Of a stretch of 64,000 nt of DNA, positions 8,568 to 17,160 are shown piece by piece. Within the stretch, counting starts at the first letter, position 1. Every line of letters starts with the position of its first letter. The stretch comes from Paenibacillus sp. XY044 (lineage in GTDB: Bacteria > Bacillota > Bacilli > Paenibacillales > Paenibacillaceae), in assembly GCF_002257645.1 (NCBI RefSeq), contig NZ_NQMO01000001.1:1350065-1414064 (forward strand), given 5' to 3'. The notes beneath the pieces are model-generated. The model had not been told where the DNA came from. It saw only the letters and a program-made list of their open reading frames with translations, and made no database searches. Made by a program: the position numbers and the translations under genes.

Positions 8568-9341
8568 TTGTTGGACGACGTTCTGGAGCAGGTACGCAGC
8601 GGAGCCATGAGCGTGGCGGAAGCCAAAGCACAGCTGTCGGCATTTGAGGATCTCGGTTTTGCCAAGGTGGACCACCAGCGCAGCAAGCGTCAAGGTTTCC
8701 CTGAGATTGTATATGGGGAGGGCAAATCGGCGGACCACATCATTTCGATTGCCCGTGCTTTGCAAGCCAAGGGAAGCAGCGTTCTGGTCACAAGGGTATC
8801 CGGGGATAAAGCCGCGATGGTGCTGCAGGCATGTCCGGACTACACGTATCACGAGACGGCAAGGATTTTATACTGGAAAAGGGAACAGAACCCCGCTGGC
8901 GATCCGCAAGGGTACGTCGCCGTGATTGCCGCAGGTACCTCGGACCTGCGCGTGGCGGAGGAGGCGGCCGTGACCGCCGAAGTGCTTGGCAGCTCGGTAC
9001 ACCGGATTTATGATGTAGGCGTTGCGGGAATCCATCGTTTGCTCAGCCATCTGGAGGAAATCCAGCAGGCAACAGTCTCGGTCGTGGTGGCCGGGATGGA
9101 GGGCGCACTCCCCAGCGTCGTCGGCGGCCTGGTCTCCCATCCGGTCATCGCGGTGCCGACCAGTGTCGGGTACGGGGCGCATTTCCAAGGCTTGTCTGCG
9201 CTGCTTACGATGCTGAATTCATGCGCCTCGGGCATCAGCGTCGTGAATATCGACAACGGATTCGGCGGAGGTTATAACGCCGCGCTGATTCATCAGCTTG
9301 TACACAGAGGGGGAACACGGATTGAAAACGCTATACCTTGA
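8568..9341 (+). CDS. larB: Pyridinium-3,5-biscarboxylic acid mononucleotide synthase LarB
   Basis: About 257 residues. The C-terminal half is PurE-like (YVAVIAAGTSDLRVAEEAAV, then VVAGMEGALPSVVGGL and NIDNGFGGGYNAA), as expected for LarB, which carboxylates the nicotinate ring of NaAD and releases AMP in the first step of nickel-pincer cofactor synthesis. The start is uncertain: an ATG at 8559 abuts GGAGGAGG with no spacer, while TTG at 8568 or 8571 has a normal 9-12 base gap and is preferred here. The 3' end overlaps larC1 by 20 bases. Confidence 0.92.
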   Translation: MLDDVLEQVRSGAMSVAEAKAQLSAFEDLGFAKVDHQRSKRQGFPEIVYGEGKSADHIISIARALQAKGSSVLVTRVSGDKAAMVLQACPDYTYHETARILYWKREQNPAGDPQGYVAVIAAGTSDLRVAEEAAVTAEVLGSSVHRIYDVGVAGIHRLLSHLEEIQQATVSVVVAGMEGALPSVVGGLVSHPVIAVPTSVGYGAHFQGLSALLTMLNSCASGISVVNIDNGFGGGYNAALIHQLVHRGGTRIENAIP

Positions 9342-10365
9342 CTGCTTTTCCGGCATCAGCGGGGATATGTTCATCGGCGCGCTGCTGGACGCCGGCGGTG
9401 ATGCGCAGCAGATGCAGAAGGAGCTGCAAAAATTAAACATCGATGAAGAATATACGCTGCAGTGGAGCAAGGTGAATAAGAACGGCATCACCGCAACCAA
9501 ATTTGACGTGCATTTACAAGAAGCGCGCCACCAGGGGCATAACCAATCCCCAAAGGAACACCAGCACGTACATGTCCACTCCCATGGAACTCAGCTGCAT
9601 GAGGCTGATTCCGGGGAGGCTCACCATGAGTATGATGGAGCGTATCACAACAGCCACAGCCATGAACATGGGCATGACCACAGTCACGAACATGATCATG
9701 GACATGACCACAGCCATGAACATGTGCACGATAACGACCATGACCACACGCTCGTTCATCACGAGCATGCCCACAGTCATCATGCCCATGATCACAGCCA
9801 CCACGACCATGAACATTATGCGCACGATCATTCGCACAGTCACAGCCATCATCATCACCACCGGGCTTACAAGGATATCGTCCATATGATTGAAGAGGCC
9901 GGTTTTGAGGAGCCGGTTCGTGATATGGCACTGCGTATCTTTACAATCATCGGGAAAGCCGAAGGCAAGATTCACGGCGTTCCGTTGGACAAGGTGCATT
10001 TTCACGAAGTGGGTGCCGTCGACTCCATTGTCGATATTGTCGGCGCCTCGATTTTGATCCATCAAATGGGCATCGAAGCGATTCATTCTTCTTCTGTACC
10101 TGTCGGTATGGGGAAGATCCGCATTGACCACGGCATTTACCCGGTGCCCGCGCCTGCGACGCTGGAGATCCTGAAGGGCGTGCCGCTGGAACCGTCCGAT
10201 GTCCGCTTTGAGCTGACGACCCCGACAGGGGCGGCGATCGTGTCGGTGCTGGCGCAGCAGTACGGCCCCATCCCGGCCATGAAGGTGTCCGCCATCGGTT
10301 ATGGCGCAGGCACCAAAACGTTTGCCGACCGGCCCAACGTACTTCGTGTCATCGTCGGCGAATAA
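9322..10365 (+). CDS. larC1: Nickel insertion protein LarC, N-terminal part (LarC1)
   Basis: 347 residues. It begins with the LarC signature LKTLYLDCFSGISGDMFIGA, placed at a TTG with GAGGGGG eight bases upstream and inside the end of larB. LarC is the CTP-dependent cyclometallase that puts nickel into the pincer nucleotide. Conserved blocks after the insert include KVHFHEVGAVDSIVDIVGA and ELTTPTGAAIVSVL. Residues about 71-183 form a histidine-rich stretch with about 47 histidines. The gene ends at TAA 10363-10365, where the protein would be expected to continue into LarC2 in the same frame. Confidence 0.92.
   Translation: MKTLYLDCFSGISGDMFIGALLDAGGDAQQMQKELQKLNIDEEYTLQWSKVNKNGITATKFDVHLQEARHQGHNQSPKEHQHVHVHSHGTQLHEADSGEAHHEYDGAYHNSHSHEHGHDHSHEHDHGHDHSHEHVHDNDHDHTLVHHEHAHSHHAHDHSHHDHEHYAHDHSHSHSHHHHHRAYKDIVHMIEEAGFEEPVRDMALRIFTIIGKAEGKIHGVPLDKVHFHEVGAVDSIVDIVGASILIHQMGIEAIHSSSVPVGMGKIRIDHGIYPVPAPATLEILKGVPLEPSDVRFELTTPTGAAIVSVLAQQYGPIPAMKVSAIGYGAGTKTFADRPNVLRVIVGE
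9532..9870 (+). repeat. Histidine-rich coding repeat within larC1
   Basis: A region of low-complexity CAT/CAC codons alternating with GAC, GAA and AGC. Two direct 30-bp units (9670-9699 and 9700-9729) encode GHDHSHEHDH and GHDHSHEHVH. It probably binds or stores nickel. Confidence 0.8.
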
Positions 10366-10392
10366 CGTCTTGATGCAAAAGGAGCCTGCCTT
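10363..10392 (+). other. In-frame TAA and internal ribosome site between larC1 and larC2
   Basis: After TAA (10363-10365) nine sense codons lead in the same frame to the larC2 ATG at 10393. AAAAGGAG (10377-10384) stands eight bases before that ATG, so larC2 can start on its own. Confidence 0.8.
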
Positions 10393-10878
10393 ATGAAATC
10401 CAACCCGCCTCCAAATCATGAACACGTCGATCACGACATGGTGAAAATGGAAGTCAATTACGACGATATTTCGGGCGAATGGCTGGGTTACGTGATGGAT
10501 TTACTGCTCGAAAATGGCGCAAACGATGTGTATTATACGCCCATTTATATGAAGAAAAATCGGCCGGGAACGATGCTTCAGCTGCTCTGCGCCAAAGAAA
10601 AGATCGACCAAATGAAGGAGATCATCTTTCGCGAGACGACCACGCTCGGCATCCGGTATTATCCGCTCACGGTGCACCGTCTGGAACGAATGTTTACTCA
10701 AGTGTCCACGGAATGGGGAGCCATTACCGTAAAAATGGGTATTCATAACGGAGAGACCGTCCAATGTGCTCCGGAATACGAGGATTGCAAACGAATAGCC
10801 CAAGCGAACGGGATTCCGATCAAAATCGTTTACGAGCAAGTGTGGAAGTCTGCCGGGTTCCTGCCGACCAAGTCGTAA
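10393..10878 (+). CDS. larC2: Nickel insertion protein LarC, C-terminal part (LarC2)
   Basis: 161 residues equal to the C-terminal LarC domain: MEVNYDDISGEWLGYVMDLL, then ANDVYYTPIYMKKNRPGTML, a segment shared by all LarC proteins and involved in nucleotide and metal handling. In L. plantarum, LarC1 and LarC2 are joined by programmed frameshifting; here the two are in one frame and separated by a single stop. The N-terminus adds HEHVDHD, a small extra histidine patch. It is the last gene of the operon, and a short GC hairpin follows. Confidence 0.9.
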   Translation: MKSNPPPNHEHVDHDMVKMEVNYDDISGEWLGYVMDLLLENGANDVYYTPIYMKKNRPGTMLQLLCAKEKIDQMKEIIFRETTTLGIRYYPLTVHRLERMFTQVSTEWGAITVKMGIHNGETVQCAPEYEDCKRIAQANGIPIKIVYEQVWKSAGFLPTKS

Positions 10879-10961
10879 ATGCTCTCAAATTCTTTTTATT
10901 GGCAATCTCCCCATACGTTCTCTAGCATTTCCGCATAGCTTGATAGAGAACTGAACAAGAA

Positions 10962-10985
10962 AGCTTCCCGAAAGGGAAGTTTTCG
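10962..10985 (+). terminator. Putative terminator of the lar operon
   Basis: CTTCCC (10964-10969) and GGGAAG (10974-10979) close a GAAA tetraloop and are followed by TTTTCG. The stem is short, so read-through into the amidase gene is possible. Confidence 0.55.
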
Positions 10986-11013
10986 TTTGTCTGATCAAGA
11001 AAGGAGAATGATG

Positions 11014-12393
11014 ATGGGGAGAAAAACGATTCTGGAACTTCAATCCGGCTACAAGACTGGCTCTTGGACGCCGCTGGACATCACGAAGCATTATTTGAAA
11101 CGAATCAAAAAGAAAGACCCTGCGCTGAACTCGTATATTACGGTAGCCAAGGATCGGGCAACGGGAGAAGCCAAGAGGCTCGAAGCTAAATCCTGTTCGG
11201 GAGAGCAAACCGGTCTCCTGTATGGCATTCCGCTTTCATACAAGGATAATATCGATACCAAAGGCATCCGCACCACTTACGGCTCCTCGATTGATGCCAA
11301 TCACGTACCGGACGAGAATGCTGCCATCGTCCAGCGGCTGCTGCTGCAGGATTCGATCCTGCTGGGTAAAAACAACCTGCATGAATATGCTCTAGGCATC
11401 ACCTCAAACAATCCACATTACGGACCCGTGCACAATCCGTGGAACCATGAGTATACGCCGGGAGGCTCCAGCGGCGGATCGGCCGCGGCGGTAGCCGCTG
11501 ATTTGACGGTAGCTTCCATCGGCACCGATACAGGCGGCTCCGTTCGGATCCCGGCCGCATCCTGCGGGGTTATCGGGCTAAAACCTACGTATAACAAAGT
11601 ACCGACGGAAGGCGTATTTTACGTATCCTGGACGCTGGATCATGTCGGACCGATCACGGCCAATATGACCGACCTGGCCATCCTGGCCGGCGCCATGACG
11701 AAACAATCCTTCCTGCCTTACCTGAATCAAGACATCCGGGGGCTTCGCGTCGGCGTGCCGACCAGCTATTTTAACGAGCACATCGACCCGGAAACTTACG
11801 CACTGTATGTTCAGTCGCTGAAGGCGCTCGAGTCGCTCGGCGCCATTCTGATCGATACGGACGTCTCCTTTGTGGAGGGGAACAGCGAGGTTTCCCTGAC
11901 CATCGCGGCATCGGAGGCCGGTTATGTCCACAAAAGCCGGATGGAATGCTGCTTATCGCAATATGGAGCGGATGCCAGGGCCTTTTTGGAATCGTCCCGG
12001 GATATCACCTCGCTGCAGTATATCGAAGCGCTCAAGACAAAAGAGATGTACATGAACATGTTCGATCAATTGTTCCGTGAACGCATCGATGTGCTGGCCA
12101 CACCGACGATCCCGATCCCTGCACGGAAAATCGGCGTGGATGAAGTCCAATTTGGCGATTATACGGAAAGCGTCTTTGACGCGATGACCCGTTATACGGG
12201 CTTGTTCAACATGGTGGAGGTTCCGGCGCTGTCCATCCCTTGCGGGCTGACAAGCGAAGGTCTTCCCGTCGGACTGCAGCTCGTCGCCGGAAAGGATAGA
12301 GAAGATTTGCTGATTCGCGCCGGATACGCTTATGAGCAGGACCGGTTGACGGACTTCTACCGGCTCAGAGATCGGATATGCGCTGGATATTAA
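11014..12393 (+). CDS. Amidase signature family hydrolase
   Basis: 459 residues of the amidase signature family (relatives: GatA, acetamidases). The Ser-cisSer-Lys triad is visible: lysine in PLSYKDNID, the glycine/serine core TPGGSSGGSAAAVAAD, and the nucleophile serine in GTDTGGSVRIPAA. It hydrolyses an amide bond; the substrate is unknown. It could be a stand-alone amidase rather than the GatA subunit, because no gatB or gatC lies beside it. Three ATGs (11008, 11011, 11014) follow AAGGAG; 11014 has the best 7-base spacing and is used here. The gene has its own ribosome site but may be transcribed partly from the lar operon. Confidence 0.88.
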   Translation: MGRKTILELQSGYKTGSWTPLDITKHYLKRIKKKDPALNSYITVAKDRATGEAKRLEAKSCSGEQTGLLYGIPLSYKDNIDTKGIRTTYGSSIDANHVPDENAAIVQRLLLQDSILLGKNNLHEYALGITSNNPHYGPVHNPWNHEYTPGGSSGGSAAAVAADLTVASIGTDTGGSVRIPAASCGVIGLKPTYNKVPTEGVFYVSWTLDHVGPITANMTDLAILAGAMTKQSFLPYLNQDIRGLRVGVPTSYFNEHIDPETYALYVQSLKALESLGAILIDTDVSFVEGNSEVSLTIAASEAGYVHKSRMECCLSQYGADARAFLESSRDITSLQYIEALKTKEMYMNMFDQLFRERIDVLATPTIPIPARKIGVDEVQFGDYTESVFDAMTRYTGLFNMVEVPALSIPCGLTSEGLPVGLQLVAGKDREDLLIRAGYAYEQDRLTDFYRLRDRICAGY

Positions 12394-12407
12394 TCATTTA
12401 CTTTGAT

Positions 12408-12448
12408 AGGGACACTGTCTGCACTTCTGTGCGGCGGTGTTCCTTTTT
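12408..12448 (+). terminator. Rho-independent terminator after the amidase gene
   Basis: AGGGACACTG (12408-12417) pairs with CGGTGTTCCT (12435-12444), with inner GCAC/GTGC pairing, and is followed by TTTTT. Confidence 0.75.
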
Positions 12449-12575
12449 GCTTTTTGCTTATTGCTTTTTGCTAAGTCAACATTCCGGAAAAATTAGAAAT
12501 CTCTCATTTACCGAATTTTTCAAGCTCTTCTGACCATAATAACAGTATGGAATTTTGCCGGTTAGGGGTGTGGCC

Positions 12576-14078
12576 ATGCAAACCAATGAAGAGATGATCA
12601 TCTCGGATCGTCTACATGAAAATATCTCTCGCCTTAAAAAACAGTACGCGGATTGCTTTGACGTCGTGTTCCATGATTTCAACTGCGGCCAGACCCCGGC
12701 GGTCATTGTCTACGTCTTGGGTTTGACCGACAACGACTTGATTAACCGATACGTACTCGAACCAACGCTTAAGCAGATATCAGAAGACGACGGGGTCACC
12801 CTCGGGGATTTTAGCGAGTGCTTGCCAGTCTCCTCGTATACCAAGATCAGGACGATCGATCAGGCGGTGATGGAAATTGGCGACGGCAATGTCGTCATGC
12901 TGATGGACGGGGATGACTGGGCCATCTCTCTATATTTGGCGAAATGGGAGCAGCGATCGATCACGGAACCCGAGGCGGAATCCGTCGTCAGAGGCCCCCG
13001 TGAAGGGTTTATCGAAACGCTGATGGTCAATGTGTCCATGATCCGGCGGAAACTGAAAACGCCCGACTTGAAGATGAAATCGATACGGATTGGACGTTTT
13101 TCCCAGACCGAAGTCGTGGTCGCCTATATGAATGGAATCATAGAATCCTCGCTGATTACTGAAATCGAAAGCCGGCTGACCCGCATCGACGTCGACGGGA
13201 TATTAGAAAGCGGAACGATCGAGGAGCTCATTGAGGATAATCCATATTCGCCGTTTCCGCAATTGCAGACGACGGAGCGGCCGGACGTGGTAGCAGCCAA
13301 CCTGCTTGAGGGCAGGGCCGCCATCATCGTTGAAGGAACGCCGATTGTACTGATGGCGCCAGCAACGATCTTTAGCTTTCTGCAATCGTCGGAAGATCAT
13401 TACCAGCGCTATTACATCGGGACGGCCATTCGCTGGCTTCGGTATTTATTTGCTTTCCTCGCTCTGATCGGACCATCTTTCTATGTCGCTATCGTAACCT
13501 ATCACCAGGAAATGATCCCAACGACGCTGCTGCTCAACATGACCAAATCAAGAGAGCAAATTCCGTTTCCGGCATTGGTCGAAGCGCTGCTGATGGAAAT
13601 CACGTTCGAGGCCCTCAGAGAAGCCGGGGTAAGATTGCCTAAGCAGATTGGCGCCGCGGTCAGCATCGTTGGTGCCTTGGTCATCGGTCAAGCGGCAATT
13701 TCCGCCGGCCTCGTCTCTTCGCCAATGGTCATGGTCGTTGCCATCACCGGCATCGCTTCGTTTCTGATTCCGCATTTCGCCTTCGGCATATCGGTCCGGC
13801 TGCTGCGGTTTCCGATGATGCTGCTGGCAGGCTTCCTGGGCTTTTTTGGGCTGATGATGGGGCTCACTTTAATTCTGACCCATCTGTTCGCGCTTCGTTC
13901 ATTTGGCGTTCCCTACGTGTCGTTGACGACGGTCACCCATCTCAGTCAGCTAAAGGACGTCCTGGTCCGGGTCCCGTTCTGGAAAATGAACACAAGACCG
14001 CGAATCGGTGTATGGAACAGATATCGCCAAGGTTCTAACCAGCGCCCAGGACCCGGCCGGGGAGGTCGCGGCAGATGA
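12576..14078 (+). CDS. Spore germinant receptor A subunit (GerKA/GerAA family)
   Basis: 500 residues. The N-terminal soluble half contains VVFHDFNCGQTPAVIVYVLG and RGPREGFIETLMVNVSMIRR, a GerA-family hallmark, and the PFPQLQTTERPDVVAANLLEGR block. The C-terminal half has about five membrane segments (FPALVEALLMEITFEALREAG, GAAVSIVGALVIGQAAI, the FGIPHF-like FLIPHFAFG). It sits in the inner spore membrane and with the B and C subunits forms a nutrient-gated channel. The ATG at 12576 is preceded by AGGGGTGTGG. It overlaps gerKC by four bases (ATGA), and the C, D and B genes follow, so the four are one operon. The nutrient recognised is unknown. Confidence 0.94.
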   Translation: MQTNEEMIISDRLHENISRLKKQYADCFDVVFHDFNCGQTPAVIVYVLGLTDNDLINRYVLEPTLKQISEDDGVTLGDFSECLPVSSYTKIRTIDQAVMEIGDGNVVMLMDGDDWAISLYLAKWEQRSITEPEAESVVRGPREGFIETLMVNVSMIRRKLKTPDLKMKSIRIGRFSQTEVVVAYMNGIIESSLITEIESRLTRIDVDGILESGTIEELIEDNPYSPFPQLQTTERPDVVAANLLEGRAAIIVEGTPIVLMAPATIFSFLQSSEDHYQRYYIGTAIRWLRYLFAFLALIGPSFYVAIVTYHQEMIPTTLLLNMTKSREQIPFPALVEALLMEITFEALREAGVRLPKQIGAAVSIVGALVIGQAAISAGLVSSPMVMVVAITGIASFLIPHFAFGISVRLLRFPMMLLAGFLGFFGLMMGLTLILTHLFALRSFGVPYVSLTTVTHLSQLKDVLVRVPFWKMNTRPRIGVWNRYRQGSNQRPGPGRGGRGR

Positions 14079-15250
14079 AAAGCGTACGACTTGCCGCTGC
14101 GTTTTTCCTGCTTACGATGATCCCGTTCATTTCAGGGTGCTGGGACCGTACCGAAGTGAACGATCTGGCTCTGATTATGGCAGCGGGAATGGATGCCGCA
14201 CCAAACGGAAAGGTGGAGCTGTCCGTTCAGATCTACACGCCAAGCCAATCCAGCTCCAGCAGCGAGGGCGGAATGACAAGCTTTGGAAACGGAGGGGACA
14301 TGGTTATTGTGAAGAGCGCGACCGGGATCGATTTGGCAGAGGCGGCCCAGCGGCTTCAGGAGGAGATGCCGCGTAAAGTCTTTTGGGGCCACAGCGAAGT
14401 ATTTATCGCCGGTGAGGAGCTCGCAAAGAGGGGGATTTTGGACCAGGTCGATTTTCTGTTCCGTCATCCCCAGCCGAGGGAGCATGCTTATTTTTTCGTC
14501 AGCAAGGGAAAGGCCAAGAGCATTCTGAGCATAAACACCCGGATGGAGCGGGACAGCGCAGAAACGCTTCGCGAGTTGACCGTCCTATCCGGAGGAATGG
14601 GCGTCACGTTAAAAGATTTGAGCGGGATGCTGACAGGGCGGTCGAAGGCTGCGATTGTCCCTCTGATAGGACGAAAGGAAGATGACGGAGAAGGCAGCAA
14701 TACTTACCCATACATTAACGGGGCAGCGGTTTTAATTATGGGAAAGATGACAGGTCAGTATAAAGGAGAAGCCAAACGATACGTTCAGATTATTCGCAAC
14801 GAGCTGAAATCAACGACGGTCACGTTTCCTGTACAGAAAAGCAAGGGGGAAGATGGAGGCGTCATGTCCGTCCATCTAATCAAATGCCATACCCATTTAA
14901 TCCCAACGATTCGCAGAAATCAATGGAGCATCACGGTCCGGGTGCAAGGGGAAGCAAGTGTCCTGCAGAATGAGAGCCATGTCAATGTGATGCTCCCCAA
15001 TGAAATTCCCCAGTTGGAACAGCAGTTGAACAAGGAAATCGAATCCAAGGTGAAAGAGACGTTTCGGCAGATCCAGGAAGAATCCCACGCTGATGTTTTC
15101 GGAACAGCCGATGCGTTTTGGCGAAAATATCCGAAGCGTTGGACCAAGGAACAGGCCCGGTGGGACGAAATATTTCCGGAAGTCAGCGTATACGCCGATT
15201 CCGACGTAAAAATTATTGCGCCTGGTTTTGCCGGAAAAAGCTATAAATGA
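14075..15250 (+). CDS. Spore germinant receptor C subunit lipoprotein (GerKC family)
   Basis: 391 residues of the Ger(x)C family. A lipoprotein signal ends in the lipobox FISGC, with WDRTEVNDLALIMAAGMD just after it, a conserved family start. The later GHSEVFIAGEELAKRGI and FLFRHPQPREHAYFFVSKG segments match domain 1-2 of GerC proteins. It anchors to the outer face of the inner spore membrane and is essential for receptor function in studied Bacillus receptors. The ATG overlaps the gerKA stop (ATGA), which points to coupled translation. Confidence 0.94.
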   Translation: MKSVRLAAAFFLLTMIPFISGCWDRTEVNDLALIMAAGMDAAPNGKVELSVQIYTPSQSSSSSEGGMTSFGNGGDMVIVKSATGIDLAEAAQRLQEEMPRKVFWGHSEVFIAGEELAKRGILDQVDFLFRHPQPREHAYFFVSKGKAKSILSINTRMERDSAETLRELTVLSGGMGVTLKDLSGMLTGRSKAAIVPLIGRKEDDGEGSNTYPYINGAAVLIMGKMTGQYKGEAKRYVQIIRNELKSTTVTFPVQKSKGEDGGVMSVHLIKCHTHLIPTIRRNQWSITVRVQGEASVLQNESHVNVMLPNEIPQLEQQLNKEIESKVKETFRQIQEESHADVFGTADAFWRKYPKRWTKEQARWDEIFPEVSVYADSDVKIIAPGFAGKSYK

Positions 15251-15260
15251 GGGGTAAGCG

Positions 15261-15494
15261 ATGATCGTTCTAAAACTGCTCGGTGTTACGTTGCTCTTTG
15301 CAGCCGTGTTTCTATATGATTTTTCGAGTGTAGACCCCAAGAAGAAAAAGGAACGGGCCGCCATTGCCGTCATTATTTCGGCGGGTTGGTTGGTGGCGGT
15401 CCTGCTGTTGTTTGCTCCAGGCCTTCCCGGTCCGACCGAATGGATCAATCAAGTGACCAAGCCGATCTGGATTATCTTTTATTCCGAAGGTTAG
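15261..15494 (+). CDS. Small two-membrane-span protein, probable germinant receptor D subunit
   Basis: 77 residues with two hydrophobic segments (LLGVTLLFAAVFLYDF and AAIAVIISAGWLVAVLLLF) joined by a lysine-rich loop DPKKKKERA. Some ger operons encode a small two-span D protein that modulates receptor activity. Size, topology and position between the C and B genes agree with that class, but no sequence signature confirms it. GAGGGGTAAGCG precedes the ATG, and spacing to both neighbours is 10-15 bp. Confidence 0.75.
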   Translation: MIVLKLLGVTLLFAAVFLYDFSSVDPKKKKERAAIAVIISAGWLVAVLLLFAPGLPGPTEWINQVTKPIWIIFYSEG

Positions 15495-15509
15495 AAGGGG
15501 GGCGGCGGA

Positions 15510-16598
15510 ATGGATAAGGAGAAAGTTTCGAATCTTCAGCTGTGCTTAATGATGTACCTTATGATCGGCGGGACTTCCATACTCGTCGTGCCTTCTTTTA
15601 CAGCGATGTATGCCAAACAGGATATGTGGATATCGCCTATCATTGGCTCGGTATTCGGGTTCTTTAACGTCGTCGTAGCTTGGCTGCTGCATCGAAGAAA
15701 TCCAGGACAAACTATGATCGAGCAGGCACAGCGCCTTCTCGGAAAATGGGGGGGAAGCATTCTGGGGATGGTCGTCCTGTTATTCCAAATTGACGCGATC
15801 GGCTTGATCACCCGGGAATATGCCGAATTTATCGTGCAGGCGTTCCTGCCCCAAACCCCGCTGGTCATGATTATCGGGTGCATTGTACTGACATGTTCAT
15901 TCGCCGTGCGGTCCGGCGTGGAGGTGATCGGGCGATTCGCACAGATTTTCGGACCGATATTTTTGTGTTTCGTCCTGGCGATTTTTCTGTTTCTTCTTCC
16001 GGAATACCACTATTCCAACATGCTCCCCGTCCTAGGAACCGGAATGATGCCATCGCTGAAAGGCTCTTTAGAGCCTTCGGTTTGGTTTATGGAGTTCATT
16101 TTCATATCATCGATCTACCCGTCCGTCCGAAAAGGGGACAACGGCTTGAAGGGCGGACTTTTTGCCGTATTTCTAATGATGATCACGATGGTCATTACGA
16201 ATTTCACTTGTTTGTTTTTGTTCGGGGAATCGACTGCCAATTTGACATTTCCGTTCCTGTCTGCGTCGCGATTTGTGAATATCGCCGATTTCTTCTCCCA
16301 TGTAGAATCCATGGTCATGGCGTTGTGGATCCTTGGGGGCTTTGTGCAAATATCCATGTGGTATTATACGCTAGCCCTGGGCACAGCCCAATGGTTAAGG
16401 CTGACGGATTTCCGTCCACTGGTATTTCCAGTCGGCTTGCTGATCGGCGTGTTCAGCATTTGGGTGGCCAAAAATTTTCAGCAAATGCTGCAGTATTTTC
16501 CTACTGGGGGGACAGGCAGCTCTATCATCGCCTTGCTGCTGGTGCCGGTTATTTTACTCCTGGTAAGTCTTGTTCGTCAAAGAGGGTCAAGGAAGTGA
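15510..16598 (+). CDS. Spore germinant receptor B subunit (GerKB family permease)
   Basis: 362 residues with about ten membrane segments, an APC-superfamily-like permease found only in germinant receptors. N-terminal LQLCLMMYLMIGGTSILVVP, then DMWISPIIGSVFGFFNVVVAW and the PLVMIIGCIVLTCSFAVRSGVEVIGR block are typical. It probably binds the germinant. GGGGGGCGGCGG precedes the ATG. It is the last gene of the operon. Confidence 0.93.
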   Translation: MDKEKVSNLQLCLMMYLMIGGTSILVVPSFTAMYAKQDMWISPIIGSVFGFFNVVVAWLLHRRNPGQTMIEQAQRLLGKWGGSILGMVVLLFQIDAIGLITREYAEFIVQAFLPQTPLVMIIGCIVLTCSFAVRSGVEVIGRFAQIFGPIFLCFVLAIFLFLLPEYHYSNMLPVLGTGMMPSLKGSLEPSVWFMEFIFISSIYPSVRKGDNGLKGGLFAVFLMMITMVITNFTCLFLFGESTANLTFPFLSASRFVNIADFFSHVESMVMALWILGGFVQISMWYYTLALGTAQWLRLTDFRPLVFPVGLLIGVFSIWVAKNFQQMLQYFPTGGTGSSIIALLLVPVILLLVSLVRQRGSRK

Positions 16599-16712
16599 AA
16601 TTTTTTTCTCTGGATTTACAAAAAAGGTTGTCGATTCGGAAACTTCCCCTTCGTCGTCTTATATAGGCAGCGTTATAATGCTGTATATATATATCAATAA
16701 GGAGATGAAGTT

Positions 16713-17108
16713 ATGAAATTTCTCTGTTTGGGTTACCTTGTGCCGGAGTTCATGGATGCCAGACCTCAGGAGGAAATCGACGGCGTGATGCGGGATTGTA
16801 AGCCTCATCTTGATCAATTGTATGAAAGCGGGAGAGTGCTTCTCGATGCCGGGCTGGACACGGTGACGACAACCCTGCAGCGCAAGGACGGGAAGCTGAG
16901 AGTTCTGGACGGGCCGTTTGCCGAATCGAAGGAGCTCATCGGCAGTGCGTTTCTGATTGAAGCGGACAATTTGGAAGAAGCAGTTCGTACGGCATCGCTT
17001 CATCCGGCCGTTCAGGTAAGCGCGGGCGAATCGTTTGGTTGGCGCATCGAAATCCGCCCGGTTAACTATTATGAATCATTTGACCCTAACCAACAGCAGT
17101 CAGTTTGA
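16713..17108 (+). CDS. YciI-like (YCII/DGPF domain) protein
   Basis: 131 residues with the YCII/DGPF fold: MKFLCLGYLVPEFMDARP at the start, the DGPFAESKELIGSAFLIEAD motif, and EEAVRTASLHPAV. Members form ferredoxin-like dimers; many lie near ECF sigma factors, but none is seen here. The molecular function is unknown. AAGGAG lies 8 bases upstream of the ATG, and a TATAAT-like element occurs at 16674-16679. Confidence 0.82.
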   Translation: MKFLCLGYLVPEFMDARPQEEIDGVMRDCKPHLDQLYESGRVLLDAGLDTVTTTLQRKDGKLRVLDGPFAESKELIGSAFLIEADNLEEAVRTASLHPAVQVSAGESFGWRIEIRPVNYYESFDPNQQQSV

Positions 17109-17160
17109 CTTCCACTCTCATTTGAGAAGATCTTCGCGGATTCGATGATTTGCCAGACTT

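Noticed and set aside
9661..9870. Repeats in larC1 as a CRISPR array
   Set aside because: They are coding, in frame, of variable unit length, without regular spacers.
9514..10434. 306-codon open frame opposite larC1
   Set aside because: It arises from the antisense of repeated histidine codons, which read as Val/Met repeats; no ribosome site or family motif.
9298..10878. larC as a pseudogene broken by a nonsense mutation
   Set aside because: The second part has its own well-spaced ribosome site and intact domain, and LarC splitting at this point is known in another species.
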